Below, piece after piece: positions 1 to 8,423 of a DNA stretch of 64,000 nt. Both the position numbers and the translations under genes were made by a program. How positions within the stretch are numbered: the stretch's first letter is position 1; every line of letters starts with the position of its first letter. Source of the stretch: Thermoplasma sp. Kam2015 (GTDB lineage Archaea > Thermoplasmatota > Thermoplasmata > Thermoplasmatales > Thermoplasmataceae). A model generated the notes under the pieces. It was not told where the DNA came from and made no database searches. It saw only the letters and a list, made by a program, of their open reading frames with translations. Location of the stretch: NCBI RefSeq assembly GCF_003205235.1, contig NZ_QJSM01000026.1:97274-161273 (forward strand). The letters are read 5' to 3'.

Positions 1-1
1 T

Positions 2-271
2 CTGTCAAACCTTTTGAGAGGACAGGCCACATACAATGCCATCGTAAGATCAATAACATACGGACCATATGATAGTTTTCTTGTGCTGGACTTCCTGCTG
101 GCTCTGGTTATATTCTATCATGGGGCCAATGGTGTGAGACTTGCTCTCAATGAGTTCGGTATAGGTATGTACCATCACAAGGCATTGTTCATCACCTTCG
201 AGATCATAGCGATGGTGCTCCTGGGTCTATTCGACTATTATGCATTGCAGTTTGTGGGGGTAGGTTTCTAA
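2..271 (+). CDS. sdhC: Succinate dehydrogenase membrane-anchor subunit (SdhC-like), 5' end missing
   Basis: The reading frame is open from base 2, so the N-terminus lies outside the window and the TTG at 14 is not a convincing start. The visible 90 residues are hydrophobic, with two membrane segments (about residues 20-40 and 55-80). A Y-H-G-A-N-G-V-R motif between them is typical of the heme/quinone-binding anchor subunits of succinate dehydrogenase. The stop codon overlaps the start of the next gene (TAATG), and that gene carries a matching Y-H-G-V-N-G motif, so the two are translationally coupled anchor subunits. They would dock the flavoprotein and iron-sulfur subunits, expected upstream, to the membrane. 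The family assignment rests on motif and context. Confidence 0.75.
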   Translation: MSNLLRGQATYNAIVRSITYGPYDSFLVLDFLLALVIFYHGANGVRLALNEFGIGMYHHKALFITFEIIAMVLLGLFDYYALQFVGVGF

Positions 272-642
272 TGGCGGAGAAGGAAAAGATGAAATATGGA
301 TCACTCAACAGATTCGTTCAGGCTGTAACTGGCCTTTTCCTGATGTTCTTCCTCGGCGTTCACCTATATGTAGCACATATAGATTTCGGCCATCCTGTAG
401 CATTCTTCAGTTCAGTCATAAATCAGCTGCACAATCCATGGTGGCTCGCCTTCTTCCTGATCTTTGTTTACATAATCACTTACCACGGCGTAAATGGTCT
501 TAACCATATAATAGCTGATACAAGCATAAGCGAGAAGGCCAAGAGGAATATAGGGATCGCACTCATGGTCATATACGTGATAACCATAATATATGGAACC
601 ATACTGGCTCTTCTCGTGGCCAGGATGACAGTTCCAGCATAA
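271..642 (+). CDS. sdhD: Succinate dehydrogenase membrane-anchor subunit (SdhD-like)
   Basis: A 123-residue membrane protein with about three hydrophobic segments (roughly residues 14-33, 52-75 and 90-117). A Y-H-G-V-N-G-L motif follows the second segment and parallels the motif in the preceding gene. The ATG overlaps the upstream stop by one base, as expected for a pair of anchor subunits made in equal amounts. The inferred role is the second hydrophobic anchor of complex II, passing electrons from the iron-sulfur subunit to the quinone pool. The gene is followed by an A/T-rich convergent termination region. Confidence 0.75.
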   Translation: MAEKEKMKYGSLNRFVQAVTGLFLMFFLGVHLYVAHIDFGHPVAFFSSVINQLHNPWWLAFFLIFVYIITYHGVNGLNHIIADTSISEKAKRNIGIALMVIYVITIIYGTILALLVARMTVPA

Positions 643-665
643 TTTTTTATAAAAATTTTTAATCA
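643..665. terminator. A/T-rich convergent transcription end
   Basis: The 23 bases between the sdhD stop and the stop of the opposing gene consist of T-runs and A-runs on both strands (TTTTTT, then AAAAA-TTTTT). Archaeal RNA polymerase commonly terminates at T-runs, so this short spacer probably ends transcription from both sides. Inference from composition only. Confidence 0.5.
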
Positions 666-956
666 TTATCCGAAGACAAAACCCATTCCCTCTTCTGCAT
701 TATCGTTTTCTTCCTTGATCTTTCTGTATATCTTTTCTGCTTCTTTGGAGTCTAGCTCCACCATGCTGGCCGGTTTTATACTCTTGACATAATTTACAGC
801 TTCATCATTGCCCTCGAACAGATATATCGTTCCATCCTCACCATACATTGATCCGTCCCTTTTGAGAACGGTCATCCTTGAAACTCTGTCCTCTTGAAGG
901 AAGTTGTTTATTGCGTTTTCGTCATCGCCCTTGCTCTTAAATATGACAAACGCCAT
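666..956 (-). CDS. Conserved hypothetical protein, 96 aa
   Basis: A soluble, acidic protein of 96 residues with no motif that I recognise. It starts M-A-F-V-I-F-K-S-K-G and has a charged helical C-terminus rich in E, K and D (about residues 68-90). It looks like a small alpha/beta fold in which a basic beta hairpin (about residues 26-47) precedes helices. A TATA-like TTTATATG lies about 28 nt upstream of the ATG on the minus strand, so the mRNA is probably leaderless. Codon use matches the neighbours, which supports a real gene. No function is proposed. Confidence 0.6.
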   Translation of the reverse strand: MAFVIFKSKGDDENAINNFLQEDRVSRMTVLKRDGSMYGEDGTIYLFEGNDEAVNYVKSIKPASMVELDSKEAEKIYRKIKEENDNAEEGMGFVFG

Positions 957-1024
957 CTTTCATCGGGTGGTCATGCATGCGTAGCATATAAATTCATTTG
1001 GAAATTAAGAGGCCACCGTATCTA

Positions 1025-1426
1025 TCATTTGCCCATAAGCTTCATGTGCTCCTTCATCATACATCTGTCTGATACAACCAGAAGACCATTCTTTCTGGCC
1101 CTTTCTTCCGCCTCCTTATGCTGTATACCTTCCTGAAGCCATAAGACTCTAGCACCCTTTAAAATGGCCTGATCTACGATTTCTGGAACAGCTTCAGGTT
1201 TCCTGAATACATCCACCACATCCACCGGTACAGGAATCGATGTTAAGTCCCTGTACGCCTTTTTACCATTCCATGATTCTATTGCAGGATTAACAGGTAT
1301 TATTTCATAGCCATTTTCTGAAAGATATTTTGCAACTCTATAGCTGTCTCTTTCCGGCTTATCGGAGATACCAACAACAGCCACAATTCTGCTGTTTTTA
1401 AGGATCATTTCGATATCATCATACAT
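1025..1426 (-). CDS. CoA-binding domain protein (YccU-like)
   Basis: A 133-residue single-domain protein with the Rossmann-like CoA_binding_2 signature. A V-A-V-V-G-I-S strand and loop at about residues 15-21 is followed by S-Y-R-V-A-K-Y-L, then V-D-V-V-D-V-F-R-K-P and the V-L-W-L-Q-E-G-I motif around residues 93-101. This is the fold of the nucleotide-binding half of succinyl-CoA synthetase alpha and of acyl-CoA synthetases (ADP-forming), but standing alone. Family members bind CoA or acyl-CoA, and no enzymatic activity can be assigned. It is divergently transcribed from the TFS gene. Confidence 0.8.
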   Translation of the reverse strand: MYDDIEMILKNSRIVAVVGISDKPERDSYRVAKYLSENGYEIIPVNPAIESWNGKKAYRDLTSIPVPVDVVDVFRKPEAVPEIVDQAILKGARVLWLQEGIQHKEAEERARKNGLLVVSDRCMMKEHMKLMGK

Positions 1427-1526
1427 AGCGAAAATATGCCTAACACGCTAATTAAAATGATGGTAGATTCTCTCGCTACATGTTAATTTATCATTGAGGC
1501 CTGAATCAAATTAATAAACTATTAAG

Positions 1527-1533
1527 TTTAAAT
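1527..1533 (+). promoter_or_regulatory. TATA box of the TFS gene
   Basis: TTTAAAT lies 25-31 nt before the ATG at 1558 with no Shine-Dalgarno sequence between. This spacing puts the transcription start at or near the start codon, the leaderless arrangement seen repeatedly in this window. Confidence 0.5.
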
Positions 1534-1557
1534 AGAAAATAGTAATTCTTTAATTCT

Positions 1558-1860
1558 ATGTTTTGTCCAAAATGTGGTTCTCTCATGACCCCAATGAATG
1601 GGAAATATGTATGCCCATCATGCGGGTATGAAATATCAAAGAATAAGGAGACCATAAAGATAGTGGCAAAGAGCTCAGATAAGGAGACAATAATGATAAA
1701 GGAAGAGGTATCTGCGGAGCCCCTGGATTCAGATGCCGTATGCCCAAGATGCCATCACAAAGGCGCAAGATATGTGCTGAAACAAACAAGATCGGCTGAT
1801 GAACCTGAAACAAAGTTCTACACCTGCGAAGAATGCGGATACAGGTGGAGGGAATATTGA
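1558..1860 (+). CDS. tfs: Transcription factor S (TFS / RpoM-like transcript cleavage factor)
   Basis: A 100-residue protein with two zinc ribbons: C3-x2-C6 with C19-x2-C22 at the N-terminus (RPB9-like), and C62-x2-C65 with C90-x2-C93 at the C-terminus (TFIIS-like). The C-terminal ribbon carries the acidic hairpin R78-S-A-D-E-P, whose D81-E82 pair enters the polymerase active site to stimulate cleavage of backtracked RNA. The ending F-Y-T-C-E-E-C-G-Y-R-W is diagnostic. It restarts arrested RNA polymerase and improves fidelity. The promoter layout suggests a leaderless mRNA. Length and both ribbons match archaeal TFS, so this is a complete gene. Confidence 0.93.
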   Translation: MFCPKCGSLMTPMNGKYVCPSCGYEISKNKETIKIVAKSSDKETIMIKEEVSAEPLDSDAVCPRCHHKGARYVLKQTRSADEPETKFYTCEECGYRWREY

Positions 1861-1882
1861 AGCCGTATTTAGCATTAAGAAA

Positions 1883-1890
1883 CTTTTATA
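1883..1890 (+). promoter_or_regulatory. TATA box of the PH/zinc-ribbon gene
   Basis: CTTTTATA at this position is about 24-31 nt upstream of the ATG at 1914, consistent with a leaderless transcript independent of the TFS gene that ends at 1860. Confidence 0.45.
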
Positions 1891-1913
1891 TCTAATCTTT
1901 ACTAACTTAAACG

Positions 1914-2561
1914 ATGCCTGTTTACGACCCAGATGAACATGAGATCCTCCAAGAAAAATCAAGCATGACCCGTGGAGGAGAGCAATATTTCAAGGGTACT
2001 CTCTATCTTAGCGACAAACGCCTGATATACGAAGAGAAAGGCCATAGGGGATTCATACATGCTCATCCAGCGAAGATATTGCTGGATCTGCCCCTCTATT
2101 TAATTATAAATATATCCACAGCTGTACCGAGAATAAAACTTGGTACAAAGAAAACATTATCTGTTGAGTTCGTCACGGATAAAGGTGATGATAGAGCCAC
2201 ATTCGTCCTGAAGGATCCAGAAAAATGGAAGAAAGAAATGGAGAGATGGACAACAGACGCAAAGCGTAGACATGATCAGGAAGAAAAACTTAAACTTGAA
2301 GAGCAGAGAAGAAGGGAGATAGAGCTCGCCCGTGCCAAGGCTCCAACTGCCAACATAGGCATGTATATAAATGCCGGCAAAAAGGAAGATGGAAAGAATA
2401 TACCTAAATTTATAGAGTCTGCTGTTTCTGAAGAGAAGGAAAATATCTTCGAAGGGCAGGAGCAACCGGCCTTACCTAGAACTAAAAAATGCCCAAACTG
2501 CGGTAAAGACATTCCTGCAGATTCCGTCTACTGCCCATATTGTGGATTCAAGCAGCCATAA
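1914..2561 (+). CDS. PH/GRAM-like domain protein with coiled coil and C-terminal zinc ribbon
   Basis: A 215-residue protein in three parts. Residues 1-105 are beta-rich and resemble GRAM/PH-type domains (G-T-L-Y-L-S-D-K-R-L-I-Y-E-E is typical). Residues about 110-145 form a highly charged coiled coil. The C-terminus is a zinc ribbon with C193-x2-C196 and C207-x2-C210 in the K-C-P-N-C-G-K-D-I-P-A-D form common in archaeal membrane-associated or regulatory proteins. A likely role is binding lipid or protein through the PH fold with the ribbon as an interaction module, but no specific function can be given. TATA spacing suggests a leaderless mRNA. Confidence 0.65.
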   Translation: MPVYDPDEHEILQEKSSMTRGGEQYFKGTLYLSDKRLIYEEKGHRGFIHAHPAKILLDLPLYLIINISTAVPRIKLGTKKTLSVEFVTDKGDDRATFVLKDPEKWKKEMERWTTDAKRRHDQEEKLKLEEQRRREIELARAKAPTANIGMYINAGKKEDGKNIPKFIESAVSEEKENIFEGQEQPALPRTKKCPNCGKDIPADSVYCPYCGFKQP

Positions 2562-2791
2562 ATATTATTGACGGGCTTTATTATTTTTCAAGTAAAGGTC
2601 CATATTTTTGTATTTTTTCTACGTGATCTCCCCATAATTTGTCTCAGCACATGATGTACATATTAAAACATTGTACATTCCAACGTTTAAGTCAAGGAGT
2701 CATATATCTCTGAATTGAAACTGCTTGAACCCATCCACCTTTCAAACATCATAACAAATATCTTTAACCGCAGTGGCAATACCCCCATTCA

Positions 2792-3634
2792 ATGAAAGAG
2801 ATAAAGTACCTCATTCCTTATGTGATCATAAGCTCATTCTCTTACTATTTTGCCAAGAATGGAGTCGATCAGGTCTCACCGGCAATCTTCATGTCCATGA
2901 GGTACTTTATAGCAGGACTTTCGCTCCTGCCATTTGCGAAACATATGAAGCTTTCGTGGAGTGTGGTGGTACTATCAGTAATGACCTCCACAAGCACAGC
3001 TCTGTGGGCATACGGGCTCATATATGTATCGCCTGCCGAATCCGCAATATTGAGTTATTCCATGCCCGTCTTCTCGCTACCCATAGCTTTCCTGATGGTG
3101 AAGGAAAGACCGTCCAGGATAGAGATCGCCGGCATAACAATAGGTTTTGCGGGAGTGATGCTGTACGGATTGCCTTTGATGCACGGATTCACTCTTTTCG
3201 GCGCGGTACTCACTCTTGCAAATGCAGTATTCTGGGCACTCTTTACAGTATATTACAGGAAACTCAAGGAGGAGGATCCTATATCAATAAACACCATGCA
3301 GTTTTTCATAGGTGGTGTTATATTATTAGCCTATATCCCTTTCGATGCCAGATTTGATCCGGGATTATCCTTCATAGCGGATGTTCTCTGGATGGCACTG
3401 CTTGGAGGTTCAGTACAGTTTATACTCTGGAACGTAATGATAAAAATGAGTTCAGTTAATAAGATAACAGTACTCGCATTTTCAGTGCCAATTTTCACAA
3501 TGATCCTTTCGATAATCATAGATCATGAGATACCTAATTTTATGGAGATCGCTGGCGTCATAACAATGTTCACTGGGATATTTATCTCAAGACTGAGGGG
3601 CGGGATATCCATAGTCAAGGAAACAAGCACCTGA
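2792..3634 (+). CDS. EamA/DMT-family transporter
   Basis: A 280-residue membrane protein with ten predicted transmembrane helices in two EamA repeats, the standard length and topology for the drug/metabolite transporter superfamily. Recognisable elements are the P-A-I-F-M-S-M-R-Y start of the first repeat and the conserved G-I-T-I-G-F-A-G-V end of it. The second repeat begins near residue 130 with A-N-A-V-F-W-A-L. Such proteins export or import small metabolites, and the substrate cannot be read from sequence. The ATG at 2792 is preceded by an A/T-rich stretch. A longer overlapping frame starting at 2773 is a shadow. Confidence 0.85.
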   Translation: MKEIKYLIPYVIISSFSYYFAKNGVDQVSPAIFMSMRYFIAGLSLLPFAKHMKLSWSVVVLSVMTSTSTALWAYGLIYVSPAESAILSYSMPVFSLPIAFLMVKERPSRIEIAGITIGFAGVMLYGLPLMHGFTLFGAVLTLANAVFWALFTVYYRKLKEEDPISINTMQFFIGGVILLAYIPFDARFDPGLSFIADVLWMALLGGSVQFILWNVMIKMSSVNKITVLAFSVPIFTMILSIIIDHEIPNFMEIAGVITMFTGIFISRLRGGISIVKETST

Positions 3635-3727
3635 ATTGGATATGTCAGCAGAAAAATAGATTATACCGGATATACACATTAATAAATTTCGAATTGTACT
3701 TTGGCAAAAGGTATAGGTAGTTTTTGA

Positions 3728-3801
3728 AGCCGCCGACGGGGTTTGGACCCGCGACCTCGTGCTTACCAAGCACGCGCTCTACCAGGCTGAGCTACGACGG
3801 C
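3728..3801 (-). tRNA. tRNA-Thr (anticodon GGU)
   Basis: The minus strand folds into a full cloverleaf. The acceptor GCCGUCG pairs with CGGCGGC (one G-U), the D arm is GCUC/GAGC, and the anticodon stem CGUGC/GCACG encloses the loop UUGGUAA, giving anticodon GGU. The T stem GCGGG/CCCGU closes a UCCAAAC loop. The discriminator is U and CCA is not encoded. There is no intron. The anticodon reads ACC and ACU threonine codons. Confidence 0.95.
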
Positions 3802-3862
3802 AGGATAGGATGAGATGCTACAGTTATACATGAATTTTTCAATCAAATGCTCATGGAGTGAT

Positions 3863-4186
3863 TCACAGCTTTATATATAGCCAGCCCTCAGATTCCTTTT
3901 TCAGAACTTCATATATACCTGCATTAACTATTCTGACGCCCTTTATGACCGATTTTTCATCCAATTTCTTCGCTATCAGCGAATTTCTGCATGCCACGAT
4001 ATCCACGCCCTTGCTCATCAAGGAGGATAGCCTTTCTTCATTTTCATTACTGCATACATAGTCTATCGCATCTGAATGAAACACGATCTCCACCGCTGCA
4101 TCTGGATCCTCTCTGATAAGATTGAGGGCACTGGCTATTGTAACGTTAATCTTTCCTGGTTCTGTAACATTAATGATCGCTTTCAT
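3863..4186 (-). CDS. DsrE/DsrF-like protein
   Basis: A 107-residue alpha/beta protein with the DsrE-fold pattern: a beta strand and helix near the start (V-T-I-A-S-A-L-N-L-I), the central V-E-I-V-F-H-S-D-A-I strand-loop, and the late G-V-D-I-V-A-C-R-N-S-L motif. The single cysteine in the last motif sits where sulfur-transfer members carry their reactive Cys. This family relays sulfur or forms small oligomers of unknown role. It overlaps the trmJ-like gene by 17 nt on the same strand, so both are probably co-transcribed with the FKBP gene. A link to tRNA sulfur chemistry is conceivable but unproven. Confidence 0.7.
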   Translation of the reverse strand: MKAIINVTEPGKINVTIASALNLIREDPDAAVEIVFHSDAIDYVCSNENEERLSSLMSKGVDIVACRNSLIAKKLDEKSVIKGVRIVNAGIYEVLKKESEGWLYIKL

Positions 4187-4916
4187 CTTTAACGACCCTC
4201 GAGAGACTATCCTTTACTCTCCTGATAACACCCATCATTCTGAAATATTCCCGATCGCTCATATGCGATCTAGCGATCAGCCTCCTGATGAGAACCTCGG
4301 TGTTCCTGATCTTATGTTCGGGATACGATGTCATTCTCATTATCTGTATTATATCTCTTATCATGAGATCCTCGTGCTCTGGTACTATGGCAGCTACTTC
4401 GATATTCTCTGGAGGGTTGAATCTGGTAAACATCACATAAAGAATTATTGCGACCGCATGTGAGAGATTGTATACTGGATATTCCGGATTTCCTGGAATA
4501 TTGATGAAATAATTGCATTTTTCAATCTCCGCATTTCTGAGGCCATCGTCCTCCCTTCCAAAGACAAGAGCTATTTTACCATTTTCGCCAGCCATTTCAT
4601 CCCAAAATTTCTCAGGTGTGAGCGGCAATCTTCTAAAATGCTTCTCGTCATTCGAAGCCGTACTAGACGTTGCCGCAATAATATTGAACCTAGACACGAT
4701 GCAAGAAAAATCATCTACTATTTCAGCGTTCTCGAGTATGAATCTTCCGCCCATTGACCTGGCGAAAGCCTCATCTTCAGGTTTATTCCCCACTATTATG
4801 AGGTGCTTAAGACCAGAATTCCACATGGATCTGGCCACTGCACCAATATTTCCCTGATATTTTGGGTATACGAGAACTACGTATACATTTTCAGATATGT
4901 ATTCAGCTCTGGACAT
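4170..4916 (-). CDS. trmJ: tRNA 2'-O-methyltransferase TrmJ (SPOUT family)
   Basis: A 248-residue protein whose first 160 residues form a SPOUT methyltransferase domain. Motif 1 is Y-P-K-Y-Q-G-N-I-G-A-V-A-R-S-M near residues 18-32, motif 2 is I-A-L-V-F-G-R-E-D-D-G-L near 95-106, and motif 3 is I-P-G-N-P-E-Y-P-V-Y-N-L-S-H-A near 118-132, which makes the SAM-binding trefoil knot. The remaining residues are a helical extension typical of TrmJ. Archaeal TrmJ methylates the ribose of residue 32 in tRNA anticodon loops. It overlaps the FKBP gene by 14 nt upstream and the DsrE-like gene by 17 nt downstream, suggesting one operon. Confidence 0.85.
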   Translation of the reverse strand: MSRAEYISENVYVVLVYPKYQGNIGAVARSMWNSGLKHLIIVGNKPEDEAFARSMGGRFILENAEIVDDFSCIVSRFNIIAATSSTASNDEKHFRRLPLTPEKFWDEMAGENGKIALVFGREDDGLRNAEIEKCNYFINIPGNPEYPVYNLSHAVAIILYVMFTRFNPPENIEVAAIVPEHEDLMIRDIIQIMRMTSYPEHKIRNTEVLIRRLIARSHMSDREYFRMMGVIRRVKDSLSRVVKDESDH

Positions 4917-5691
4917 TCTCCTGCTTCTGTTCAGGCTGGCTTTCGCTGGGTTCCTGTTTCTTCTCCTTCACTTCTGTACTCTCTGTCTTGGCCTGTTCTC
5001 CCTCCGTCTTCTGCTCTTCCTGCTTCTTGTATACCTCAAGTATGACTATATCGTATCCGGGGATGTATTTTCTTACGGTATTGACTATGTTGTATTTCGC
5101 ATCGATCCATTGTAGACTGAATTTGGCTGATTCTGGTATTTCTATGTGTATATCCTTGTCGATGGATACGGTGAAGCCCTCAGAATCGTAATTGTTCGCT
5201 ATAATTGCGTTTACCTTCTCAACTGGATCCGTTATCACTCCATTTATCTTGAATTTATAATAGACGGTCTTTCCTGCCCATCTGTGATTGTAGTCCACAA
5301 GAACCCTGCCAGGTGTAACCGAGATTATCCTGCCCACTCTTCTATTTATTTCAACCTCCTTTCCAACCTGCGGGTCTATATTGAGCCTCTGGAATTCGCG
5401 CATTGTATGTATCTTTATATTTGAGGGCAATCGCTGCCCGAAAGCATCCTCAGGCGGTATTTCAACCTCGAATTCCTTTCCAGGCTCCGCCTTCTTAAAG
5501 GCTTCATTAACTTCCTTAAAAATTCCATCCTGGCCAACTATGACAACGATATCTCCATACTTGGCCTTCTCGTCAAAAATATCATTTTCCTTTGCAAGAT
5601 CCGCTTTGCTGGTAGAAACCAGTTTCTTATCTTCACCAACGCGCATCTCGAATTCTATCTTAATGAAATCTCCATCATTCAATGATTTCAC
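4903..5691 (-). CDS. FKBP-type peptidyl-prolyl cis-trans isomerase, long archaeal form
   Basis: A 262-residue protein beginning with an FKBP/SlyD-type domain (G-D-F-I-K-I-E-F at the N-terminus, then an insert-in-flap region with P-P-E-D-A-F-G-Q-R around residues 81-89). The typical V-D-Y-N-H-R-W-A-G-K-T of SlyD-like FKBPs lies near residues 134-144. A second alpha/beta domain follows (about 150-222). The last 40 residues are a low-complexity, charged tail rich in E, Q, K and S. The enzyme isomerises prolyl bonds and acts as a chaperone. The tail is predicted to be disordered. It is the first gene of the FKBP-trmJ-dsrE cluster, with a minus-strand TATA-like element just upstream. Confidence 0.88.
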   Translation of the reverse strand: MKSLNDGDFIKIEFEMRVGEDKKLVSTSKADLAKENDIFDEKAKYGDIVVIVGQDGIFKEVNEAFKKAEPGKEFEVEIPPEDAFGQRLPSNIKIHTMREFQRLNIDPQVGKEVEINRRVGRIISVTPGRVLVDYNHRWAGKTVYYKFKINGVITDPVEKVNAIIANNYDSEGFTVSIDKDIHIEIPESAKFSLQWIDAKYNIVNTVRKYIPGYDIVILEVYKKQEEQKTEGEQAKTESTEVKEKKQEPSESQPEQKQENVQS

Positions 5692-5916
5692 CTTTAAACT
5701 AGAAGGTCATATATAATCACTATTTTAGGTTTGTCATTCTTTTTTATATATAAAATATGGATAATAATCGCAATTTCCATTTACTATATAAGCATATCTA
5801 TGATGAAACCTTTAATTTCAGTATCTTCGTCTCATTTCAATTTTCTTTTATTGTGTCATATAGAATTATCATTTCAAGATACGTCATATTTACATACCTA
5901 TTGTGCGATACTATGG

Positions 5917-7734
5917 ATGATGCCGAAATCAAAATTTATGATCGGCAATGAAGCCATAGCGATAGCTGCAGTTCATGCCGGCGTGAGCGTCGCAGCAGGT
6001 TATCCAGGGACACCCTCCACAGAGATTATAGAAAATATAAGCAGATTCAGTCCTGACGTTTATGTTGAATGGAGCATAAACGAAAAGATAGCGTTCGAAA
6101 CCGCATATGGGGCCGCAATAAGTGGTGCTTATGGACTCGTGGCCGTCAAACATGTGGGCCTCAATGTAGCTTCAGATCCGCTATTCAGCTCTTCATATAC
6201 TGGAATAAATGGTGCACTTGTTATAGTTTCAGCTGATGATTCATCCATGTGGTCATCTCAGAACGAACAGGATAACAGATACTATGGCTTACATGCACTC
6301 ATACCCGTTATCGAACCTTATGATGTTCAAAGCGCTTACGATTTTACGCTAAAAGCATTCGAGATCAGTAGAAGATTCCATCATCCCGTCATTCTAAGAA
6401 CGACTACAAGAATAGGTCATGTGAGATCGAATGTACTCTATTCCGATGATCGTGAGCCAGTACGTGGACGGATGATAAAGGATCCAAATACCTATGTACT
6501 TGCTCCGGAAAACGCAAGGAATGATAGAAAGAATCAACTTGCGAGATGGAAGGAGATAACGGATTATGTTTCCTCTATGAGCTCATTGGAGAAAGCCGAT
6601 GGAGATTTGATCATTATAACTGGTGGCATATCATATTCCTATGTAAGAGAGGTGCTTGATGATGCTAGATTCAATGCAAGTGTTCTGCGCCTGGATGCAA
6701 CTGTTCCAGTAGCTGAGGATCCTGTATTGAAGGCCGTAAAAGGCAAATCTAAGGTTTTGGTTGTTGAGGAAAACGATCCAGTGATTGAAATGCAGGTGGC
6801 GGAGATTCTGGCGAAACACGGTATCCTAGCAGAATTTCATGGTAAAGATCTCATACCTATGGAAGGTGAGATGACATTCGAGAAGCTTAAGACTGGACTG
6901 TACGAATTTTTAGGCGTACAATACCATGCTGCAGAATTTCAGGATGAGCCGCTAACTCCCAGGCCGCCAGCACTTTGCCCCGGCTGTCCTCATAGATCCA
7001 GCTTCTTCGATATAAAGAAGGGGCTCAGTAGGATCTCTATGCAGAATACCTATTTTTCCGGCGATATTGGCTGCTATACTTTGGGTGCGCTTCCTCCCTT
7101 CAGAGAACAGGATAGTGCAACAAACATGGGTTCAAGCCTTGGAATAAGTAATGGTGTCTTCAGATCTACCGGTCAGGTACCGGTGGCTATAATAGGCGAT
7201 TCCACCTTCTTCCACAGTGGTATGGAGGGTATAGCAAATGCGGTATACAACCATACGGCAGAGGTTATTGTTGTTCTTGATAACAGATCCACAGCCATGA
7301 CGGGTCAACAGCCCAGTCCATCAACTGCCATAGACATCGCAAAGGTCTGCAGTGCCATGGGTATCGAATACGTTGAAACATTCGATCCTTTCGATGCGGA
7401 TGCAGGAGAAAGAAGCGTCCAGGAAGCTGCAGAATACGTAAAGAACACGGGTAAGCCTGCGGTCGTGATAGCTAAAAGGGCATGCGCCTTGGAGGTTCTT
7501 GAGAAGGTGAGTTCAGATACGCTTAAGGCGCATGTGGATCAGAATAAGTGCACTGGTTGCTCAATATGCTACGATTTCTTCACCTGTCCATCAATAGTTC
7601 CCTTGCCCAACAGAAAGGCCATGATCGATGATAGCTGTATAGGCTGCGGAGCCTGCGTGGAAGTGTGTCCGTTCAAGGCAATAACGGTTAAGGGCGAGAA
7701 ACCTGTGGGATGGGAAGAGGCATGGAACGCATAA
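5917..7734 (+). CDS. iorA: Indolepyruvate:ferredoxin oxidoreductase, alpha subunit
   Basis: A 605-residue protein counted from the ATG at 5917. The open frame extends to 5731, but the extra N-terminus is a hydrophobic A/T-rich translation unlike the family, which normally starts just before G-N-E-A-I-A. ATGs at 5920 and 5938 are also possible. Domains in order: pyrimidine-binding (A-G-Y-P-G-T-P-S-T-E), transketolase C-like, TPP-binding with G-D-I-G-C-Y-T and G-D-S-T-F-F-H-S-G, and two C-terminal [4Fe-4S] clusters (C-x2-C-x2-C and C-I-G-C-G-A-C-x3-C-P). It oxidatively decarboxylates aryl pyruvates from aromatic amino acid breakdown to aryl-acetyl-CoA, reducing ferredoxin. It overlaps iorB. Confidence 0.93.
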   Translation: MMPKSKFMIGNEAIAIAAVHAGVSVAAGYPGTPSTEIIENISRFSPDVYVEWSINEKIAFETAYGAAISGAYGLVAVKHVGLNVASDPLFSSSYTGINGALVIVSADDSSMWSSQNEQDNRYYGLHALIPVIEPYDVQSAYDFTLKAFEISRRFHHPVILRTTTRIGHVRSNVLYSDDREPVRGRMIKDPNTYVLAPENARNDRKNQLARWKEITDYVSSMSSLEKADGDLIIITGGISYSYVREVLDDARFNASVLRLDATVPVAEDPVLKAVKGKSKVLVVEENDPVIEMQVAEILAKHGILAEFHGKDLIPMEGEMTFEKLKTGLYEFLGVQYHAAEFQDEPLTPRPPALCPGCPHRSSFFDIKKGLSRISMQNTYFSGDIGCYTLGALPPFREQDSATNMGSSLGISNGVFRSTGQVPVAIIGDSTFFHSGMEGIANAVYNHTAEVIVVLDNRSTAMTGQQPSPSTAIDIAKVCSAMGIEYVETFDPFDADAGERSVQEAAEYVKNTGKPAVVIAKRACALEVLEKVSSDTLKAHVDQNKCTGCSICYDFFTCPSIVPLPNRKAMIDDSCIGCGACVEVCPFKAITVKGEKPVGWEEAWNA

Positions 7735-8318
7735 ATATTCTAATTGCAGGAGTCGGTGGTCAGGGAATAATCACCATGGGTAAGATGATCGGAAATGCCG
7801 CAGTCAATGCTGGTGTTAAAGTCCTGGTCGCTGAAACACACGGTCTATCACAGAGGGGTGGATCTGTCCAGGTTCACGTTCGCATAGGAGATGTTATGGC
7901 ACCTCTGATAGAGAGGGGATCTGCGGATTATATTGTTGGACTTGAAGCCAGCGAAGCCCTTAGGAATCTCTCATATGCCAGCAAGGATACGATCTTCATA
8001 ATCAACAATCAGACAGTAAAACCTGTCCTACCAAAGGTCTCCGCACCGGATGTCGATGCTGTATTAGATAGACTCCATGGATTCCGCCATTATCTGATAG
8101 ACGGTGAAAGGATAGCCATAGAAGCAGGAAATCCAAAGGGATCAAATGCGGTGTTAATAGGCTTCATGCTTGGTCTAGGTTTCTTCAAGATTGTGGATAC
8201 CTCGGCATTCGAGAAGGCCATGATCACGGACAAGAATCTGAAATGCTTGCATGCTGGTTATGAGGAGGCCCTCAAAATTAACCATGGGGAAGGATCACAG
8301 AGAACCTTAACACATTGA
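7722..8318 (+). CDS. iorB: Indolepyruvate:ferredoxin oxidoreductase, beta subunit
   Basis: A 198-residue gamma-type 2-oxoacid oxidoreductase domain. It begins at the ATG at 7722 with I-L-I-A-G-V-G-G-Q-G-I-I-T, the family's signature N-terminus, followed by H-G-L-S-Q-R-G-G-S-V-Q. An upstream ATG at 7710 would only add M-G-R-G. The gene overlaps the end of iorA by 13 nt, so the two subunits are translationally coupled. Together they form the heteromeric enzyme that feeds electrons from aromatic 2-oxoacids into ferredoxin. Length and motifs are complete. Confidence 0.93.
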   Translation: MERINILIAGVGGQGIITMGKMIGNAAVNAGVKVLVAETHGLSQRGGSVQVHVRIGDVMAPLIERGSADYIVGLEASEALRNLSYASKDTIFIINNQTVKPVLPKVSAPDVDAVLDRLHGFRHYLIDGERIAIEAGNPKGSNAVLIGFMLGLGFFKIVDTSAFEKAMITDKNLKCLHAGYEEALKINHGEGSQRTLTH

Positions 8319-8423
8319 ATCAGACTTCAAAATACCAAAATGCTGGCCTGGTAATGAATATTATTGATGTTATCAACATGTTCTGCAGATCATAGGATCG
8401 TGCTTCATATTCTCATACTATTA

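Noticed and set aside
2773..3357. 194-codon frame overlapping the DMT transporter in another phase.
   Set aside because: It has no recognisable fold, while the overlapping frame encodes a complete ten-helix EamA protein.
5731..5916. N-terminal extension of iorA from the TTG at 5731.
   Set aside because: The extra 62 residues are A/T-rich hydrophobic translation not found in the family. The conserved start G-N-E-A-I-A follows the ATGs at 5917-5938.
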